Part shown: positions 1 to 8,589 of the stretch, piece by piece
Layout of the letters: each line of letters starts with the position of its first letter
Numbering within the stretch: the first letter of the stretch is position 1
NCBI RefSeq assembly: GCF_002086675.1
Contig: NZ_MVIF01000004.1
Location: 49,881 to 113,880 of the forward strand
Reading direction: 5' to 3'
From: Mycobacterium persicum
Lineage (GTDB): Bacteria; Actinomycetota; Actinomycetes; Mycobacteriales; Mycobacteriaceae
DNA length: 64,000 nucleotides
Notes under the pieces: generated by a model
What the model saw: only the letters and a program-made list of their open reading frames with translations
What the model was told of the DNA's origin: nothing
Databases searched by the model: none
Position numbers and translations under genes: made by a program

Positions 1-119
1 CCAACGTCGTAACGGAAGCTCTTCTTGCGATCAGCATTCCACCTATGCCAACGGTCACCGTAGACCTGTTGGTTCCCGTCCGCCACACGTATCGATGCAC
101 CGGGGTCGGAGTACCCGCG

Positions 120-851
120 ATGGCGGAGCACTATCAAGGAATGCCAGTCGATTTTCGCGGAGTCACGGCCGTGGTGTTGCCCGGAACCGGTTCCGACGAC
201 GACTACGTCTACCGGGCGTTTTCCGGCCCCCTGAACGCGGTCGGTGCGACGCTGCTGACACCTGCACCACAACCAGAGCACTTGATCGCCGGGTACCTGT
301 CCGCCCTGGACGACGCCGCGCGGGCAGGCCCGGTGGTGGTCGGCGGCATCTCGATCGGAGCCGCCGTCGCCGTCGCGTGGGCGCTGGCCCATCCCGACTT
401 GACCCTGGCGGTCCTGGCCGCGTTACCTGCGTGGACGGGCCCGCCCGAATCAGCCCCGGCCGCCCACGCGGCGCGACACACGGCCTCACAGCTGCGCCGT
501 GACGGCCTGGCGACGACGACGACGCAGATGCGGGCATCCAGCCCCGCCTGGTTGGCCGACGAGCTGGCCCGATCCTGGCGGGTTCAATGGCCGCAATTAC
601 CCGACGCCATGGAGGAAGCCGCAGCCTATATCGCGCCTGGCCGCAGCGACCTCGAGCGGCTGACCGCGCCGTTGGGGGTCGCTGCCGCCATCGACGATCC
701 GATTCACCCGCTGCAGGTCGGTGTTGACTGGGTGACCGCGGCGCCGCATGCCGCCCTACGAACGGTGACGCTCGATGAGATCGGCGCGGATCCGGCCGCA
801 CTGGGAGCTGCCTGCCTGGCCGCGCTGGCCGAGGTCCGAGACGCCTCCTAG
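120..851 (+). CDS. alpha/beta-hydrolase-like protein (Rv2695-like)
   Basis: Conserved mycobacterial protein of 243 residues with an alpha/beta-hydrolase look. A nucleophile-elbow sequence GISIG places the candidate catalytic serine at about residue 78, in the expected beta-strand/helix setting (GPVVVGG before it, alanine-rich helix after it). The substrate is unknown. I chose ATG 120 because GGAG lies eight bases upstream; an in-frame ATG at 45 would add 25 residues with no clear ribosome site. It is convergent with the DUF3710 gene, 15 bp away. The hydrolase fold is inferred from the elbow motif; no acid/histidine pair was assigned. Confidence 0.8.
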   Translation: MAEHYQGMPVDFRGVTAVVLPGTGSDDDYVYRAFSGPLNAVGATLLTPAPQPEHLIAGYLSALDDAARAGPVVVGGISIGAAVAVAWALAHPDLTLAVLAALPAWTGPPESAPAAHAARHTASQLRRDGLATTTTQMRASSPAWLADELARSWRVQWPQLPDAMEEAAAYIAPGRSDLERLTAPLGVAAAIDDPIHPLQVGVDWVTAAPHAALRTVTLDEIGADPAALGAACLAALAEVRDAS

Positions 852-866
852 AACGCTCGCCAAGTC

Positions 867-1634
867 CTAGCCGCTGGTGCTGCTGCGCAACTGCTGCATC
901 GCCGACCCGCCGGCGCCGCGTCGCGCCGCCGGCTGGTTGGATTGTTGCTGCTCCAGCTCCTGCGCCTGTGCCTGCGCCTGTGCGGCCGCGGCCTCGCGCA
1001 GCTGCTCCACCATCGGCTCGGGCAACTGCACCGGCAACGGGGTACGTACCGGCAGGGGGGTGTCTCCCCGGCGCACAACGGTGTCCGCCAACGCCTCGCG
1101 AGCCTCGTCGGTCAACGCATCGATCGTCTCGTGCGGGCCGTTGACCACACATCGGATCATCCAGCGGTAGCCGTCGACGCCGATGAAACGCACCACGCCG
1201 GAGGCCGTGCCGATCACTTCCCGACCCCATGGGCCGTCCTTGATGGAAACCTGAGCGGAGTCCTTGCGCAGCGAGTCGGCCAGCTCGCCGGCCACCTCAC
1301 GCCACAGGCCGGCGGACTTGGGCGCCGCGTAGGCCGCGATGGTGAAGCGGCCGTTGGGCGTGACAATCCACACCGCGCTGGGGACGCCGTTCTCGGTCAG
1401 TTCGACCTGCACCTGGCCTGCCGTCGGCATCGGAATCAACACCGAACCCAGGTCGAGTCTGGCCAACTCCGCGACCGAAGGGTCGTCGAAGTCTTCGATG
1501 TCGAACGGTCCCACCAACTCGTCGCCGTCTTCGTCGGCCAGTTCCGATGCTTTCGGCGCGGCGGCGGCCGGTGCTTCCGGCTCAGCCGAACTCGATCCGC
1601 TGTCCCTGTTGCGTGTGCGTCTACCGAATGCCAT
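867..1634 (-). CDS. DUF3710 domain protein (Rv2696c-like)
   Basis: Soluble conserved actinobacterial protein of 255 residues in the DUF3710 family. The N-terminal 55 residues are acidic and low-complexity, the middle holds the conserved domain (about 60-215), and the C-terminus is Q/A/E-rich (a run of QAQAQAQ), probably a short coiled coil. The ATG overlaps the dut stop by one base (TGATG), and a GTG one codon upstream is an alternative. This indicates translational coupling to dut. Function is unknown. Linkage with dut is conserved in mycobacteria, but does not by itself show a role in nucleotide metabolism. Confidence 0.85.
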   Translation of the reverse strand: MAFGRRTRNRDSGSSSAEPEAPAAAAPKASELADEDGDELVGPFDIEDFDDPSVAELARLDLGSVLIPMPTAGQVQVELTENGVPSAVWIVTPNGRFTIAAYAAPKSAGLWREVAGELADSLRKDSAQVSIKDGPWGREVIGTASGVVRFIGVDGYRWMIRCVVNGPHETIDALTDEAREALADTVVRRGDTPLPVRTPLPVQLPEPMVEQLREAAAAQAQAQAQELEQQQSNQPAARRGAGGSAMQQLRSSTSG

Positions 1635-2098
1635 CACAAACTCGCATGTCCGCCGGAGGAGCCGTGGCCACCATCACCACGGGATGTCTCGGCCAGCCCG
1701 GCCTCGTCGAATGACGCGACCTCGACCAGCTCGACTAACTCGACCCGCTGCACCAGCAGCTGGGCAATACGGTCACCACGATGCACCACGATCGGCGTGG
1801 CGGGGTCGAGGTTGATCAGCGCGACCTTGATCTCGCCACGGTAACCCGCGTCGATGGTGCCGGGGCTGTTGACGATCGAAAGACCCACCCGGGAGGCCAA
1901 GCCCGAGCGCGGATGGACCAGACCCACCATCCCGAACGGAATGGCAACCGCCACGCCCGTCGGCACCAGGGCGCGCTGCCCGGGGGCCAGCTCCACGTCT
2001 TGCGCACTGTAGAGATCTACTCCCGCGTCGCCGTGATGAGCGCGGCCGGGCAGCGGGAGCCCGGGGTCGAGACGGACAACGGCCAGACTGGTCGACAC
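1634..2098 (-). CDS. dut: deoxyuridine 5'-triphosphate nucleotidohydrolase
   Basis: dUTPase hydrolyses dUTP to dUMP and PPi. This keeps uracil out of DNA and feeds dUMP to thymidylate synthases, both of which (thyX, thyA) lie later in this window. Length is 154 residues, normal for a homotrimeric dUTPase. Visible motifs are DAGVDLYS (motif 1), HPRSGLASR (motif 2), [11 protein letters not shown] (motif 3, with the Asp that activates water), RGDRIAQL (motif 4), and a glycine-rich C-terminal arm [12 protein letters not shown] (motif 5). I chose GTG 2098, giving the family length; a TAGTCT -10 box ends 8 nt upstream, so the transcript may be nearly leaderless. It is translationally coupled to the DUF3710 gene. 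Confidence 0.97.
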   Translation of the reverse strand: MSTSLAVVRLDPGLPLPGRAHHGDAGVDLYSAQDVELAPGQRALVPTGVAVAIPFGMVGLVHPRSGLASRVGLSIVNSPGTIDAGYRGEIKVALINLDPATPIVVHRGDRIAQLLVQRVELVELVEVASFDEAGLAETSRGDGGHGSSGGHASL

Positions 2099-2106
2099 GG
2101 GGCCAC

Positions 2107-2112
2107 AGACTA
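2107..2112 (-). promoter_or_regulatory. -10 box of dut
   Basis: On the minus strand TAGTCT, matching TANNNT, ends 8 nt before the dut GTG with no Shine-Dalgarno between. It overlaps the -10 of the divergent gene at 2124. Confidence 0.45.
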
Positions 2113-2116
2113 CTCT
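2111..2116 (+). promoter_or_regulatory. -10 box of the DUF3093 gene, leaderless
   Basis: TACTCT (TANNNT) ends 7 nt before ATG 2124 and no Shine-Dalgarno is present, which fits a leaderless transcript. It shares two base pairs with the opposite-strand dut -10. Confidence 0.5.
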
Positions 2117-2123
2117 CGATCGA

Positions 2124-2600
2124 ATGTCGGGTACCCGCGTCGCGCCGCACAGTGTGCGATACCGCGAACGACTCTGGGTGCCGTGGTGGTGGTGGCCGCT
2201 GGGGTTTGCGGCGGCGGCGCTCATCGCTTTCGAAGTCAACATGGGTGTCGCCGCGCTGCCCGACTGGCTGCCGTTCGCGACGTTGTTCGCCGTCGCGGCT
2301 GGCACCCTGCTGTGGCTGGGCCGGGTGGAGATCCGAGTCACAGCCGACCAGACCGGCGTCGAACTGTGGGCCGGTGCGGCGCACCTGCCGGTCGCCGTCG
2401 TGTCCCGATCGGCCGAAGTGGCGCGCACCGCCAAGTCAGCGGCACTGGGCCGACAGCTCGACCCGGCAGCATTTGTACTGCATCGCGCATGGGTCGGCCC
2501 CATGGTTCTGCTGGTGCTCGACGACCCGGAAGACCCCACCCCGTACTGGCTGGTGAGCTGCCGTCACCCCGAGCGGGTGTTGTCGGCCCTGAAAAGCTGA
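2124..2600 (+). CDS. DUF3093 membrane protein (Rv2698-like)
   Basis: Membrane protein of 158 residues, DUF3093 family, found in actinobacteria. Two hydrophobic segments are visible near the N-terminus (about residues 18-39, [11 protein letters not shown] onward, and 44-63), followed by a soluble C-terminal domain with a conserved [27 protein letters not shown] region. The start follows the TACTCT -10 box by 7 nt, so it is probably leaderless. It is divergent from dut and convergent with the DUF4193 gene. No enzymatic motif is visible and the function is unknown. Confidence 0.85.
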   Translation: MSGTRVAPHSVRYRERLWVPWWWWPLGFAAAALIAFEVNMGVAALPDWLPFATLFAVAAGTLLWLGRVEIRVTADQTGVELWAGAAHLPVAVVSRSAEVARTAKSAALGRQLDPAAFVLHRAWVGPMVLLVLDDPEDPTPYWLVSCRHPERVLSALKS

Positions 2601-2609
2601 GTGCAGCGA

Positions 2610-2912
2610 TCACGCCGCGCAGTCGGTACAGATCATCACGCCGTTCTTCTCGCTGGCCAGTCGACTGCGGTGTTGCACCAGGAAGCAGCTCGAGCAGGTG
2701 AACTCATCCGCTTGCTTCGGGATGACACGCACCGACAGCTCTTCACCGGACAAGTCGGCGCCAGGCAGCTCGAATGACTCGGCGGACTCGGACTCATCTA
2801 CGTCGACCACGGCCGACGCCGCCTCGTTCCGTCGAGCCTTCAGCTCCTCGAGCGAATCCTCCGACACATCGTCGGCCTCGGTGCGCCGTGGAGCGTCATA
2901 GTCGGTAGGCAT
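2610..2912 (-). CDS. DUF4193 zinc-ribbon-like protein (Rv2699c-like)
   Basis: Acidic protein of 100 residues, DUF4193 family, highly conserved in actinobacteria. The first 60 residues are charged and probably disordered. The C-terminus carries CSSC and CTDC pairs (CSSCFLVQHRSRLA... then ICTDC), a likely zinc ribbon or knuckle. I chose the ATG opening MPTDYDAP because AGGGGA lies just upstream; an earlier ATG would add six residues. It probably acts in the cytoplasm, perhaps by binding protein or nucleic acid, but nothing visible defines the role. Confidence 0.87.
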   Translation of the reverse strand: MPTDYDAPRRTEADDVSEDSLEELKARRNEAASAVVDVDESESAESFELPGADLSGEELSVRVIPKQADEFTCSSCFLVQHRSRLASEKNGVMICTDCAA

Positions 2913-3085
2913 TATTCCGTCCCCTCGCATGCCCTCTCATAAGTTCAAGCATCGCTTTGTACCAGCGTCGAACGCATCCACCAAACGATTCGTGCCCAGA
3001 ACTCGGCTCAATCAACTGTGATTTACGTCACACTCTCTTCGGCGACCTCGTGATCGGGCCTCAACGCGGCAATCCAGGCGCGGAC

Positions 3086-3091
3086 TACAGT
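3086..3091 (+). promoter_or_regulatory. -10 box of cei, leaderless
   Basis: TACAGT ends 6 nt before GTG 3098, and there is no Shine-Dalgarno. This placed the cei start. Confidence 0.5.
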
Positions 3092-3097
3092 GCACGT

Positions 3098-3751
3098 GTG
3101 GTCGCACAAATCACCGAGGGCACCGCCTTTGACAAGCACGGTCGGCCATTTCGGCGGCGCAATCCCCGCCCCGCGATTGTCGTCGTGATCCTGCTGGCGA
3201 TCGCGACGGCGGTGGCGTGGACGGTGGCCCTGACCCGACCGGCGGACGTCCGCGAGGCCGCGACGTGCAATCCCCCGCCGCAGCCGGCCGGGTCGACGGC
3301 GCCGCCCAGGCTCGGTGAGCCGGTGTCGCGGACCGAAATGACCGACGTCGCCCCGGCCAAGCTCAGCGAGACGAAAGTGCGCGTTCTCAACGCCAGCGGA
3401 CGAGGAGGTCAAGCCGGCGACATCGCCGGGGCCATGCAAGATCTCGGTTTCGCCCAGCCGACGGCCGCCAACGACCCGGTCTATGCCGGCACCCGGCTGA
3501 CCTGCCAGGGCCAGATCCGGTTCGGCACCGCAGGTCAAGCCGCGGCCGCCGCGGTATGGCTGGTGGCGCCGTGTACCGAGCTGTTCCACGACAGCCGTGC
3601 CGACGACTCGGTCGACCTCGTCCTCGGCACGGACTTCACCACGTTGGCCCACAACGACGACATCGACGCGGTACTCGCGAGCCTGCGGCCCGGTGCCACG
3701 GAGCCGACGGATCCCACGCTGGTGGCCAAGATCCACGCAAGCAGTTGCTGA
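3098..3751 (+). CDS. cei: cell envelope integrity protein Cei
   Basis: Membrane-anchored envelope protein of 217 residues. A basic N-terminus (GRPFRRRNPRP) precedes one transmembrane helix at about residues 26-46, so most of the protein is outside the membrane. The extracytoplasmic part resembles the LytR C-terminal domain: VRVLNASGRGGQAGDIAGAM begins it, and conserved cysteines occur at TCNPPP, TCQG, APCTE and near the C-terminus, suggesting disulfides. In M. tuberculosis the orthologue Rv2700 is needed for envelope integrity and virulence (from memory). The start is GTG 3098, after a TACAGT -10 box. It is convergent with suhB, 5 bp apart. Confidence 0.92.
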   Translation: MVAQITEGTAFDKHGRPFRRRNPRPAIVVVILLAIATAVAWTVALTRPADVREAATCNPPPQPAGSTAPPRLGEPVSRTEMTDVAPAKLSETKVRVLNASGRGGQAGDIAGAMQDLGFAQPTAANDPVYAGTRLTCQGQIRFGTAGQAAAAAVWLVAPCTELFHDSRADDSVDLVLGTDFTTLAHNDDIDAVLASLRPGATEPTDPTLVAKIHASSC

Positions 3752-3756
3752 GCAGC

Positions 3757-4623
3757 TCAGTCCGGCATCGGCTCGAGAGCATCGAATCGCGTCAGCACCG
3801 CCACCAGCTCGTCGGCAATGCCGGGCGCGGCGGCGAGCACCAAGCCCCCTTCCTGGGCATTCGCGGCGGGTAACAGCACCCGGGCTCCCGCTTCGGCTGC
3901 TATCAGGGCGCCCGCCGCTCGGTCCCACACCTGCAGCCCGTGCTCGTAGTAGGCATCCAGCTGGCCGGCGGCGACCATGCACAAGTCCAAGGCCGCAGAC
4001 CCGATCCGGCGCACATCTCGGACCACCGGCAGCATCCTGGCCAGCAGCGCTGCCTGGGTAGCGCGGCGCCGCGTCGAGTACGCGAAGCCGGTGCCCAACA
4101 GGGCCATCGACAAACTGTCGACAGCGGTGCAGCGCAACCGGCGAGTCCCGTGCTGGTCGGTGACACGCGCGCCCAGCCCGGCGGCAGCCGAATACACCCT
4201 GCCGCCGACGACATCGGCGACCGCGCCGGCCACCGACACGCCGCCGACTTGGGCTCCCACCGACACCGCGTAGGCCGGAATGCCGTAGACGAAGTTCACG
4301 GTGCCGTCGATGGGGTCAAGCACCCAAGTCACGGCGTCCGCCGCGGCCGTCGAGTCTGCTGGGCCCCCGCCCTCCTCCCCCCAAATCGGGTCACCGGGCC
4401 GAAACTGAACCAGCCGTTCACGCAGCAGTCGCTCGGTATCGGTGTCGACGACGGTCACCGGATCGGTCGGAGTGGTCTTGGTCCGGACCGCGTCACCGGC
4501 GTCCGTGACCGCATGCAGACCGAATATCTCGGCGCGCCGACCACGGACGAACTCGGCCGCCTCCGCGGCGAGCGTCTCGGCCACCGCACGCAGCCGCGCG
4601 GGCTCGTTGTCGGATCGTGTCAC
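3757..4623 (-). CDS. suhB: inositol-1-monophosphatase family protein SuhB
   Basis: Mg2+-dependent inositol-1-phosphate phosphatase of 288 residues, expected to release myo-inositol for phosphatidylinositol, mannosides and mycothiol. The superfamily's metal motifs are present: GEEGGG (Glu ligand), LDPIDGTVNF at about 100-110 (DPIDGT metal site), and WDRAAGALIAAEAG near the C-terminus (the W-D-x-AAG motif with the catalytic metal-binding Asp). Length is normal. The start is GTG 4623; no strong ribosome site was found. It is divergent from ppgK across a 187-bp gap with imperfect repeats. Confidence 0.94.
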   Translation of the reverse strand: MTRSDNEPARLRAVAETLAAEAAEFVRGRRAEIFGLHAVTDAGDAVRTKTTPTDPVTVVDTDTERLLRERLVQFRPGDPIWGEEGGGPADSTAAADAVTWVLDPIDGTVNFVYGIPAYAVSVGAQVGGVSVAGAVADVVGGRVYSAAAGLGARVTDQHGTRRLRCTAVDSLSMALLGTGFAYSTRRRATQAALLARMLPVVRDVRRIGSAALDLCMVAAGQLDAYYEHGLQVWDRAAGALIAAEAGARVLLPAANAQEGGLVLAAAPGIADELVAVLTRFDALEPMPD

Positions 4624-4640
4624 CGCACTATCGCATCACA

Positions 4641-4752
4641 ATCGCCCGGAGACGCGCGCGTCGTCGCCGGGCCGAGCCATAATCGCCCGGCTCCACAACA
4701 GGCCTCAACAGACAGAGCGCGTATCGTCGCCGAGCCGGGCCAGAATGCCCGG
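4641..4752. repeat. imperfect direct repeats between suhB and ppgK
   Basis: The gap holds two related stretches about 64 bp apart. Each has the order GCGCG-TCGTCGCC-GGGCC(GAGCC)-ATAATCGCCCGG, at about 4656-4690 and 4717-4752, and a further AATCGCCCGG half-copy starts near 4640. The copies differ by several substitutions and small indels. It may be a decayed tandem repeat or a promoter-region duplication. Confidence 0.5.
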
Positions 4753-4810
4753 TCTCGGTAAGCATGCGGGCTAAGGTATTCGGACACATATGTCTCGCCG
4801 AGGAGAACCG

Positions 4811-5605
4811 ATGACCAGCGCCGACCCCCTGCCCCACACCGCCGATGACACACCACAACGTCGCGGGTTCGGCATCGATGTCGGGGGTAGTGGCATCAAG
4901 GGCGGAATCGTCGACCTGGACACCGGCCAGCTGATCGGGGACCGGATCAAGCTACTGACTCCCCAACCGGCCACGCCGTCAGCGGTCGCCAAGACCATCG
5001 CCGAGGTGGTTCACGGCTTCGGCTGGACCGGACCACTCGGAGTGACCTATCCCGGCGTGGTCACGCACGGCGTCGCGCAGACGGCGGCAAATGTGGACAA
5101 GTCATGGATCGGCACCAACGCCAGCGAAGTCATCGCCGCCGAACTGGGCGGTCAAGCGGTGACGGTTCTCAACGACGCCGATGCGGCCGGGCTTGCCGAA
5201 GAACGCTATGGAGCCGGCAAGGACAACTCCGGGCTGGTCATCCTGCTCACCTTCGGAACAGGTATCGGGTCTGCGGTCATCCACAACGGCAAGCTGATAC
5301 CCAACACCGAGTTCGGGCATCTCGAGGTCGGGGGTAAGGAGGCCGAGCAGCGGGCCGCGTCGTCGGTCAAGGAACGGAAAGGCTGGAGCTACGAAAAGTG
5401 GGCCAAGCAGGTGACGCGGGTTCTGGTCGCTATTGAGAACGCGATGTGGCCCGACCTGTTCATCGCCGGCGGCGGCATCAGCCGCAAAGCCGACAAATGG
5501 GTGCATCTGCTGGAAAATCGCACCCCGGTAGTGCCGGCAACCCTGCAGAATGCCGCTGGGATAGTTGGCGCAGCAATGGCCTCCATCAGGGATGTGACCC
5601 ACTGA
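4811..5605 (+). CDS. ppgK: polyphosphate/ATP glucokinase
   Basis: ROK-family glucokinase of 264 residues that phosphorylates glucose with polyphosphate or ATP. Residues about 19-30 (GIDVGGSGIKGG) form the phosphate-1 loop, and LTFGTGIGSAVIHNG at about 147-160 the second glycine-rich loop. PNTEFGHLEVGG carries the ExGH sugar-binding motif, and FIAGGGISRKADKW a third nucleotide-binding stretch. I chose ATG 4811 because GGAG lies 7-8 bases upstream. The zinc-binding cysteine cluster of many ROK proteins is absent, as is normal for PPGK. It lies directly upstream of sigA on the same strand. Confidence 0.96.
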   Translation: MTSADPLPHTADDTPQRRGFGIDVGGSGIKGGIVDLDTGQLIGDRIKLLTPQPATPSAVAKTIAEVVHGFGWTGPLGVTYPGVVTHGVAQTAANVDKSWIGTNASEVIAAELGGQAVTVLNDADAAGLAEERYGAGKDNSGLVILLTFGTGIGSAVIHNGKLIPNTEFGHLEVGGKEAEQRAASSVKERKGWSYEKWAKQVTRVLVAIENAMWPDLFIAGGGISRKADKWVHLLENRTPVVPATLQNAAGIVGAAMASIRDVTH

Positions 5606-5784
5606 ATTTTTCCCGCTCGGGCGGTACGGGCGCGCGGTGAAGTTACAATGGTCGTCGGCGACCGCCCGACTGATAGAGCGCACGTTTTCACGCCGATATC
5701 GACGCCGACATTCGACATAGCAGACACTTTCGGTTCAGCACGCCCAGACTCATACCGGAAGCGAGTACCACCGAAGGGGTGTAT

Positions 5785-7341
5785 GTGGCAGCGACCAGGG
5801 CCAGCCAGGCGACCGGTGAGCCGGTGAAGCGCACCGCCACCAAGTCCCCGGCCAAAGCCGGCGCCAAGCGACCGGCGGCAAAGACAGCCAATGGCGCTGC
5901 CCCCGCGAAGCGGGCCACTAAGGCGGCGGGCCGGTCCACAAAGGCGGCCGATGCCGCCAACGACGCCGAGGACCCCACCCCGAAGAAAAGCCGTACCGCG
6001 GCCAAGGCCGCAAAGGCCCCGGCCCGTGACGCCGGCACGTTCGGCGACGAACTTGCAGGCGCGGCCACCGACCCGGCGGCTGCGCTCGATGCCGCCGAAG
6101 ACCTCGACGATGAGCCCGACCTCGACGTCGACGCCGTCGAGGACCTCGACCTCGATGCTGGTCTGGGCCTAGACGACCTGGGAGACGACGTGGAAGACGA
6201 CGTCGTCGCCGCCGTCGTCGACGACGCCGACCTCGATCCAACCGACGTCGAGGACACCGACGAGGTTGAATCTCCGGCTGTCGCTGCGCCCGGCAGCGCT
6301 GTCGATGACGAGGAGGAGATCGCCGAGCCCACCGAGAAGGACAAGGCCTCAGGCGATTTCGTATGGGACGAGGACGAGTCAGAAGCGTTGCGCCAGGCAC
6401 GCAAAGACGCCGAACTCACCGCCTCCGCGGACTCCGTTCGCGCCTACCTCAAGCAAATCGGCAAGGTGGCGCTGCTCAACGCCGAGGAAGAGGTCGAGCT
6501 GGCCAAACGGATCGAGGCCGGCCTCTACGCCACGCAGCTGATGGCGGAGATGGCAGAGCGCGGCGAGAAGCTACCCGCCGCGCAACGTCGCGACATGATG
6601 TGGATTTGCCGCGACGGCGATCGCGCGAAGAACCATCTGCTGGAGGCCAACCTGCGGCTGGTGGTTTCACTGGCCAAGCGCTACACCGGGCGCGGGATGG
6701 CGTTCCTGGACTTGATCCAGGAGGGCAACCTGGGCTTGATCCGGGCGGTGGAGAAGTTCGACTACACCAAGGGTTACAAGTTCTCCACCTACGCGACCTG
6801 GTGGATCCGCCAAGCCATCACCCGCGCCATGGCCGACCAGGCCCGGACCATCCGTATTCCGGTGCACATGGTCGAGGTGATCAACAAGCTCGGCCGAATC
6901 CAGCGGGAGCTCCTGCAGGACCTGGGCCGCGAGCCCACCCCCGAGGAGCTCGCCAAGGAGATGGACATCACCCCGGAGAAGGTGCTCGAGATCCAGCAAT
7001 ACGCTCGGGAGCCGATCTCGTTGGACCAGACCATCGGCGACGAGGGCGACAGCCAGCTGGGCGACTTCATCGAGGACAGCGAAGCGGTGGTGGCCGTGGA
7101 CGCGGTGTCGTTCACGCTGCTGCAAGACCAGCTGCAGTCGGTCCTGGACACGCTGTCCGAGCGCGAAGCCGGCGTGGTACGGCTGCGCTTCGGCCTCACC
7201 GACGGCCAGCCGCGCACCCTCGACGAGATCGGCCAGGTATACGGCGTGACCCGGGAACGCATCCGGCAGATCGAGTCCAAGACCATGTCGAAATTGCGCC
7301 ACCCCAGCCGCTCGCAAGTCCTGCGCGACTACCTGGATTGA
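5785..7341 (+). CDS. sigA: principal RNA polymerase sigma factor SigA
   Basis: Primary sigma-70 factor of 518 residues. Residues 1-90 are K/A-rich and basic, followed by a long D/E-rich acidic stretch (about 110-200) typical of mycobacterial SigA. The conserved core then begins ([13 protein letters not shown]; region 1.2 [17 protein letters not shown]). Region 2 includes [22 protein letters not shown] and [14 protein letters not shown] (-10 recognition), and region 4.2 is [18 protein letters not shown] (-35 recognition helix-turn-helix). The C-terminal [13 protein letters not shown] keeps the region-4 arginine used by WhiB-type partners. I chose GTG 5785 because AAGGGG lies six bases upstream; GTG 5779 is less well placed. 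Confidence 0.98.
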   Translation: MAATRASQATGEPVKRTATKSPAKAGAKRPAAKTANGAAPAKRATKAAGRSTKAADAANDAEDPTPKKSRTAAKAAKAPARDAGTFGDELAGAATDPAAALDAAEDLDDEPDLDVDAVEDLDLDAGLGLDDLGDDVEDDVVAAVVDDADLDPTDVEDTDEVESPAVAAPGSAVDDEEEIAEPTEKDKASGDFVWDEDESEALRQARKDAELTASADSVRAYLKQIGKVALLNAEEEVELAKRIEAGLYATQLMAEMAERGEKLPAAQRRDMMWICRDGDRAKNHLLEANLRLVVSLAKRYTGRGMAFLDLIQEGNLGLIRAVEKFDYTKGYKFSTYATWWIRQAITRAMADQARTIRIPVHMVEVINKLGRIQRELLQDLGREPTPEELAKEMDITPEKVLEIQQYAREPISLDQTIGDEGDSQLGDFIEDSEAVVAVDAVSFTLLQDQLQSVLDTLSEREAGVVRLRFGLTDGQPRTLDEIGQVYGVTRERIRQIESKTMSKLRHPSRSQVLRDYLD

Positions 7342-7379
7342 GCGAGCCCGCCGACGTGGTGGGACCGTGCGGTTTCCAC

Positions 7380-7535
7380 CTATGTCTCGTCGGCAAGTTG
7401 ATCCCGAGTCTGCTGCAGACCGGGCGCGTCCGGGTCGTCGCCTTGGTGCTGCAGCTTTTCCTGCAGGTCGCGTTGCTCGTCGGTCGCCTTCCTGGCGTCG
7501 TAGGGTTTGGGCGACGGGTTCGTGTTCTGATCCAT
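7380..7535 (-). CDS. 51-residue charged hypothetical protein downstream of sigA
   Basis: Small gene not reported as a named gene that I know of. It encodes a hydrophilic 51-residue protein beginning MDQNTNPSPKPYDARKATDE, rich in Q, D, E and K, with no membrane segment and a probable helical middle (RDLQEKLQHQ). A good ribosome site (GAGGA, about 8 nt before ATG) and strong third-position GC across the frame support coding. It converges on sigA with a 38-bp gap. Function is unknown; it could be a small stress or sigma-associated protein, but nothing visible proves that. Confidence 0.72.
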   Translation of the reverse strand: MDQNTNPSPKPYDARKATDEQRDLQEKLQHQGDDPDAPGLQQTRDQLADET

Positions 7536-7726
7536 GAGAAATCCTCGTCTCGAATCGAGCCGTCAATCGAGGATCTCCGACATTTCATGCGACGAAACCG
7601 GTTGGGTCCGGGCAAAGTCGCGACAACCCGGGCTGCCTTAGACACATGCCTCGACACGGCATGCTTCCCGACGGCCGGAACACCAGATGCCCGCACCCAA
7701 CGGCGGCGCATCGCCCGCCACCGTCG

Positions 7727-7732
7727 TACTGT
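7727..7732 (+). promoter_or_regulatory. -10 box of the RidA-family gene, leaderless
   Basis: TACTGT ends 6 nt before ATG 7739 and no Shine-Dalgarno precedes the start. Confidence 0.5.
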
Positions 7733-7738
7733 CACGGC

Positions 7739-8110
7739 ATGTCAGCAACCCGCAGGTGTATCTCCTCCGGATCCGACTTCGAATCGGTCGTTGGCTATTC
7801 GCGCGCGGTGCGCGTTGGCCGGCATGTGGCAGTGGCCGGCACCACCGGCAGCGGCAGCGATATCGCCGCGCAGACCAGAGACGCCCTACGCCGCATCGAG
7901 GCCGCACTCGGACAGGCTGGCGCAAGGCTCGCCGACGTGGTCCGCACCCGGATATACGTCACCGATATTTCCCGCTGGCGGGAGGTCGGCGATGTCCACG
8001 CCGAGGTTTTCGGCGGAATCCGACCCGCGGCGACCATGGTCGAGGTTTCGGCGCTGATCGCACCCGGCCTGCTGGTTGAGATCGAAGCCGACGCCTACGT
8101 GGGTGCCTGA
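7739..8110 (+). CDS. RidA/YjgF-family protein (Rv2704-like)
   Basis: RidA/YjgF/UK114 family protein of 123 residues. It is expected to form a trimer and hydrolyse reactive enamine/imine intermediates from PLP enzymes, or an allied reaction. The family signature is seen at the middle and end: TRDALRRIEAALGQAGARLADVV, VVRTRIYVTDI (conserved Arg), and RPAATMVEVSALIAPGLLVEIEA (the RPxRx-V-x-L-P-like end). The -10 TACTGT lies 6 nt upstream of the ATG, so it is probably leaderless. Its 3' end overlaps the opposing DUF952 gene by 16 bp. Confidence 0.88.
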   Translation: MSATRRCISSGSDFESVVGYSRAVRVGRHVAVAGTTGSGSDIAAQTRDALRRIEAALGQAGARLADVVRTRIYVTDISRWREVGDVHAEVFGGIRPAATMVEVSALIAPGLLVEIEADAYVGA

Positions 8111-8463
8111 GGGCCCGAAACCGGCGGGAAGGTGCCGTCTGCAGCCGGGGGGTAGGCGGCGACGCTGATCACCGCGCGTGCCGGAAGCTCGCCGTACAGG
8201 TGCGGGAACAGCATCCAGTCCGGATCGGCGACCGTTCCAGGCTCCCAACGCACGGGCGAATCGAGCGCCGCCGGGTCGATGTACAGCAGGACCATGTCAC
8301 GACGGCCGTGGAATAGACGATTGGCCGGCAGATGTATCTGCTCAGGCGTCGACAGATGGATGAACCCGGTCGCTGATCCGGGACGGAAGCCACCGCGGCG
8401 GCGGGCGGACGACCATTCTGAGGCGGCACACATGTGCACCAAGACCGCCGGAGTGGACGACAT
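8095..8463 (-). CDS. DUF952 protein (Rv2705c-like)
   Basis: DUF952-family protein of 122 residues. The family's recognisable elements are present: VLVHMCAASEW at the N-terminus, GFIHLSTPEQ (the FIH-x-S motif), and LYGELPARAVISV near the C-terminus. DUF952 proteins are small and soluble, have a fold distantly related to ADP-ribosyl-binding domains, and have no settled function. It overlaps the RidA gene tail to tail. The start at 8463 lacks an obvious ribosome site; the N-terminal sequence fits the usual DUF952 start well. Confidence 0.85.
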   Translation of the reverse strand: MSSTPAVLVHMCAASEWSSARRRGGFRPGSATGFIHLSTPEQIHLPANRLFHGRRDMVLLYIDPAALDSPVRWEPGTVADPDWMLFPHLYGELPARAVISVAAYPPAADGTFPPVSGPQAPT

Positions 8464-8528
8464 ACTAGCCAGCTTGCCCGACTCATTGTCGCCAAATCCG
8501 TGAGAAAGGACACACCTGATACCACCCG

Positions 8529-8555
8529 GGGAACAAGGCGAAAACGGGGAACGTC
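8529..8555 (+). promoter_or_regulatory. candidate SigE/SigH-type promoter before the DUF7455 gene
   Basis: GGGAAC at 8529-8534 and CGTC at 8552-8555 are separated by 17 bases, the spacing also seen before sigB and clgR here. The -10 element differs from CGTT in one base, so this is weaker. It lies 35 bp upstream of ATG 8590. Confidence 0.3.
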
Positions 8556-8589
8556 TGAGACAGTGAACTTACCGAGATATGGAGAAGCC

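Noticed and set aside
163..1230. Long minus-strand frame of 355 codons
   Set aside because: It crosses two real genes in the wrong frame and has an Arg/Gly-rich composition typical of GC-rich shadow frames.
6363..8057. Plus-strand frame of 564 codons over sigA and beyond
   Set aside because: It is a shadow of sigA in another frame and reads through unrelated DNA; no ribosome site.
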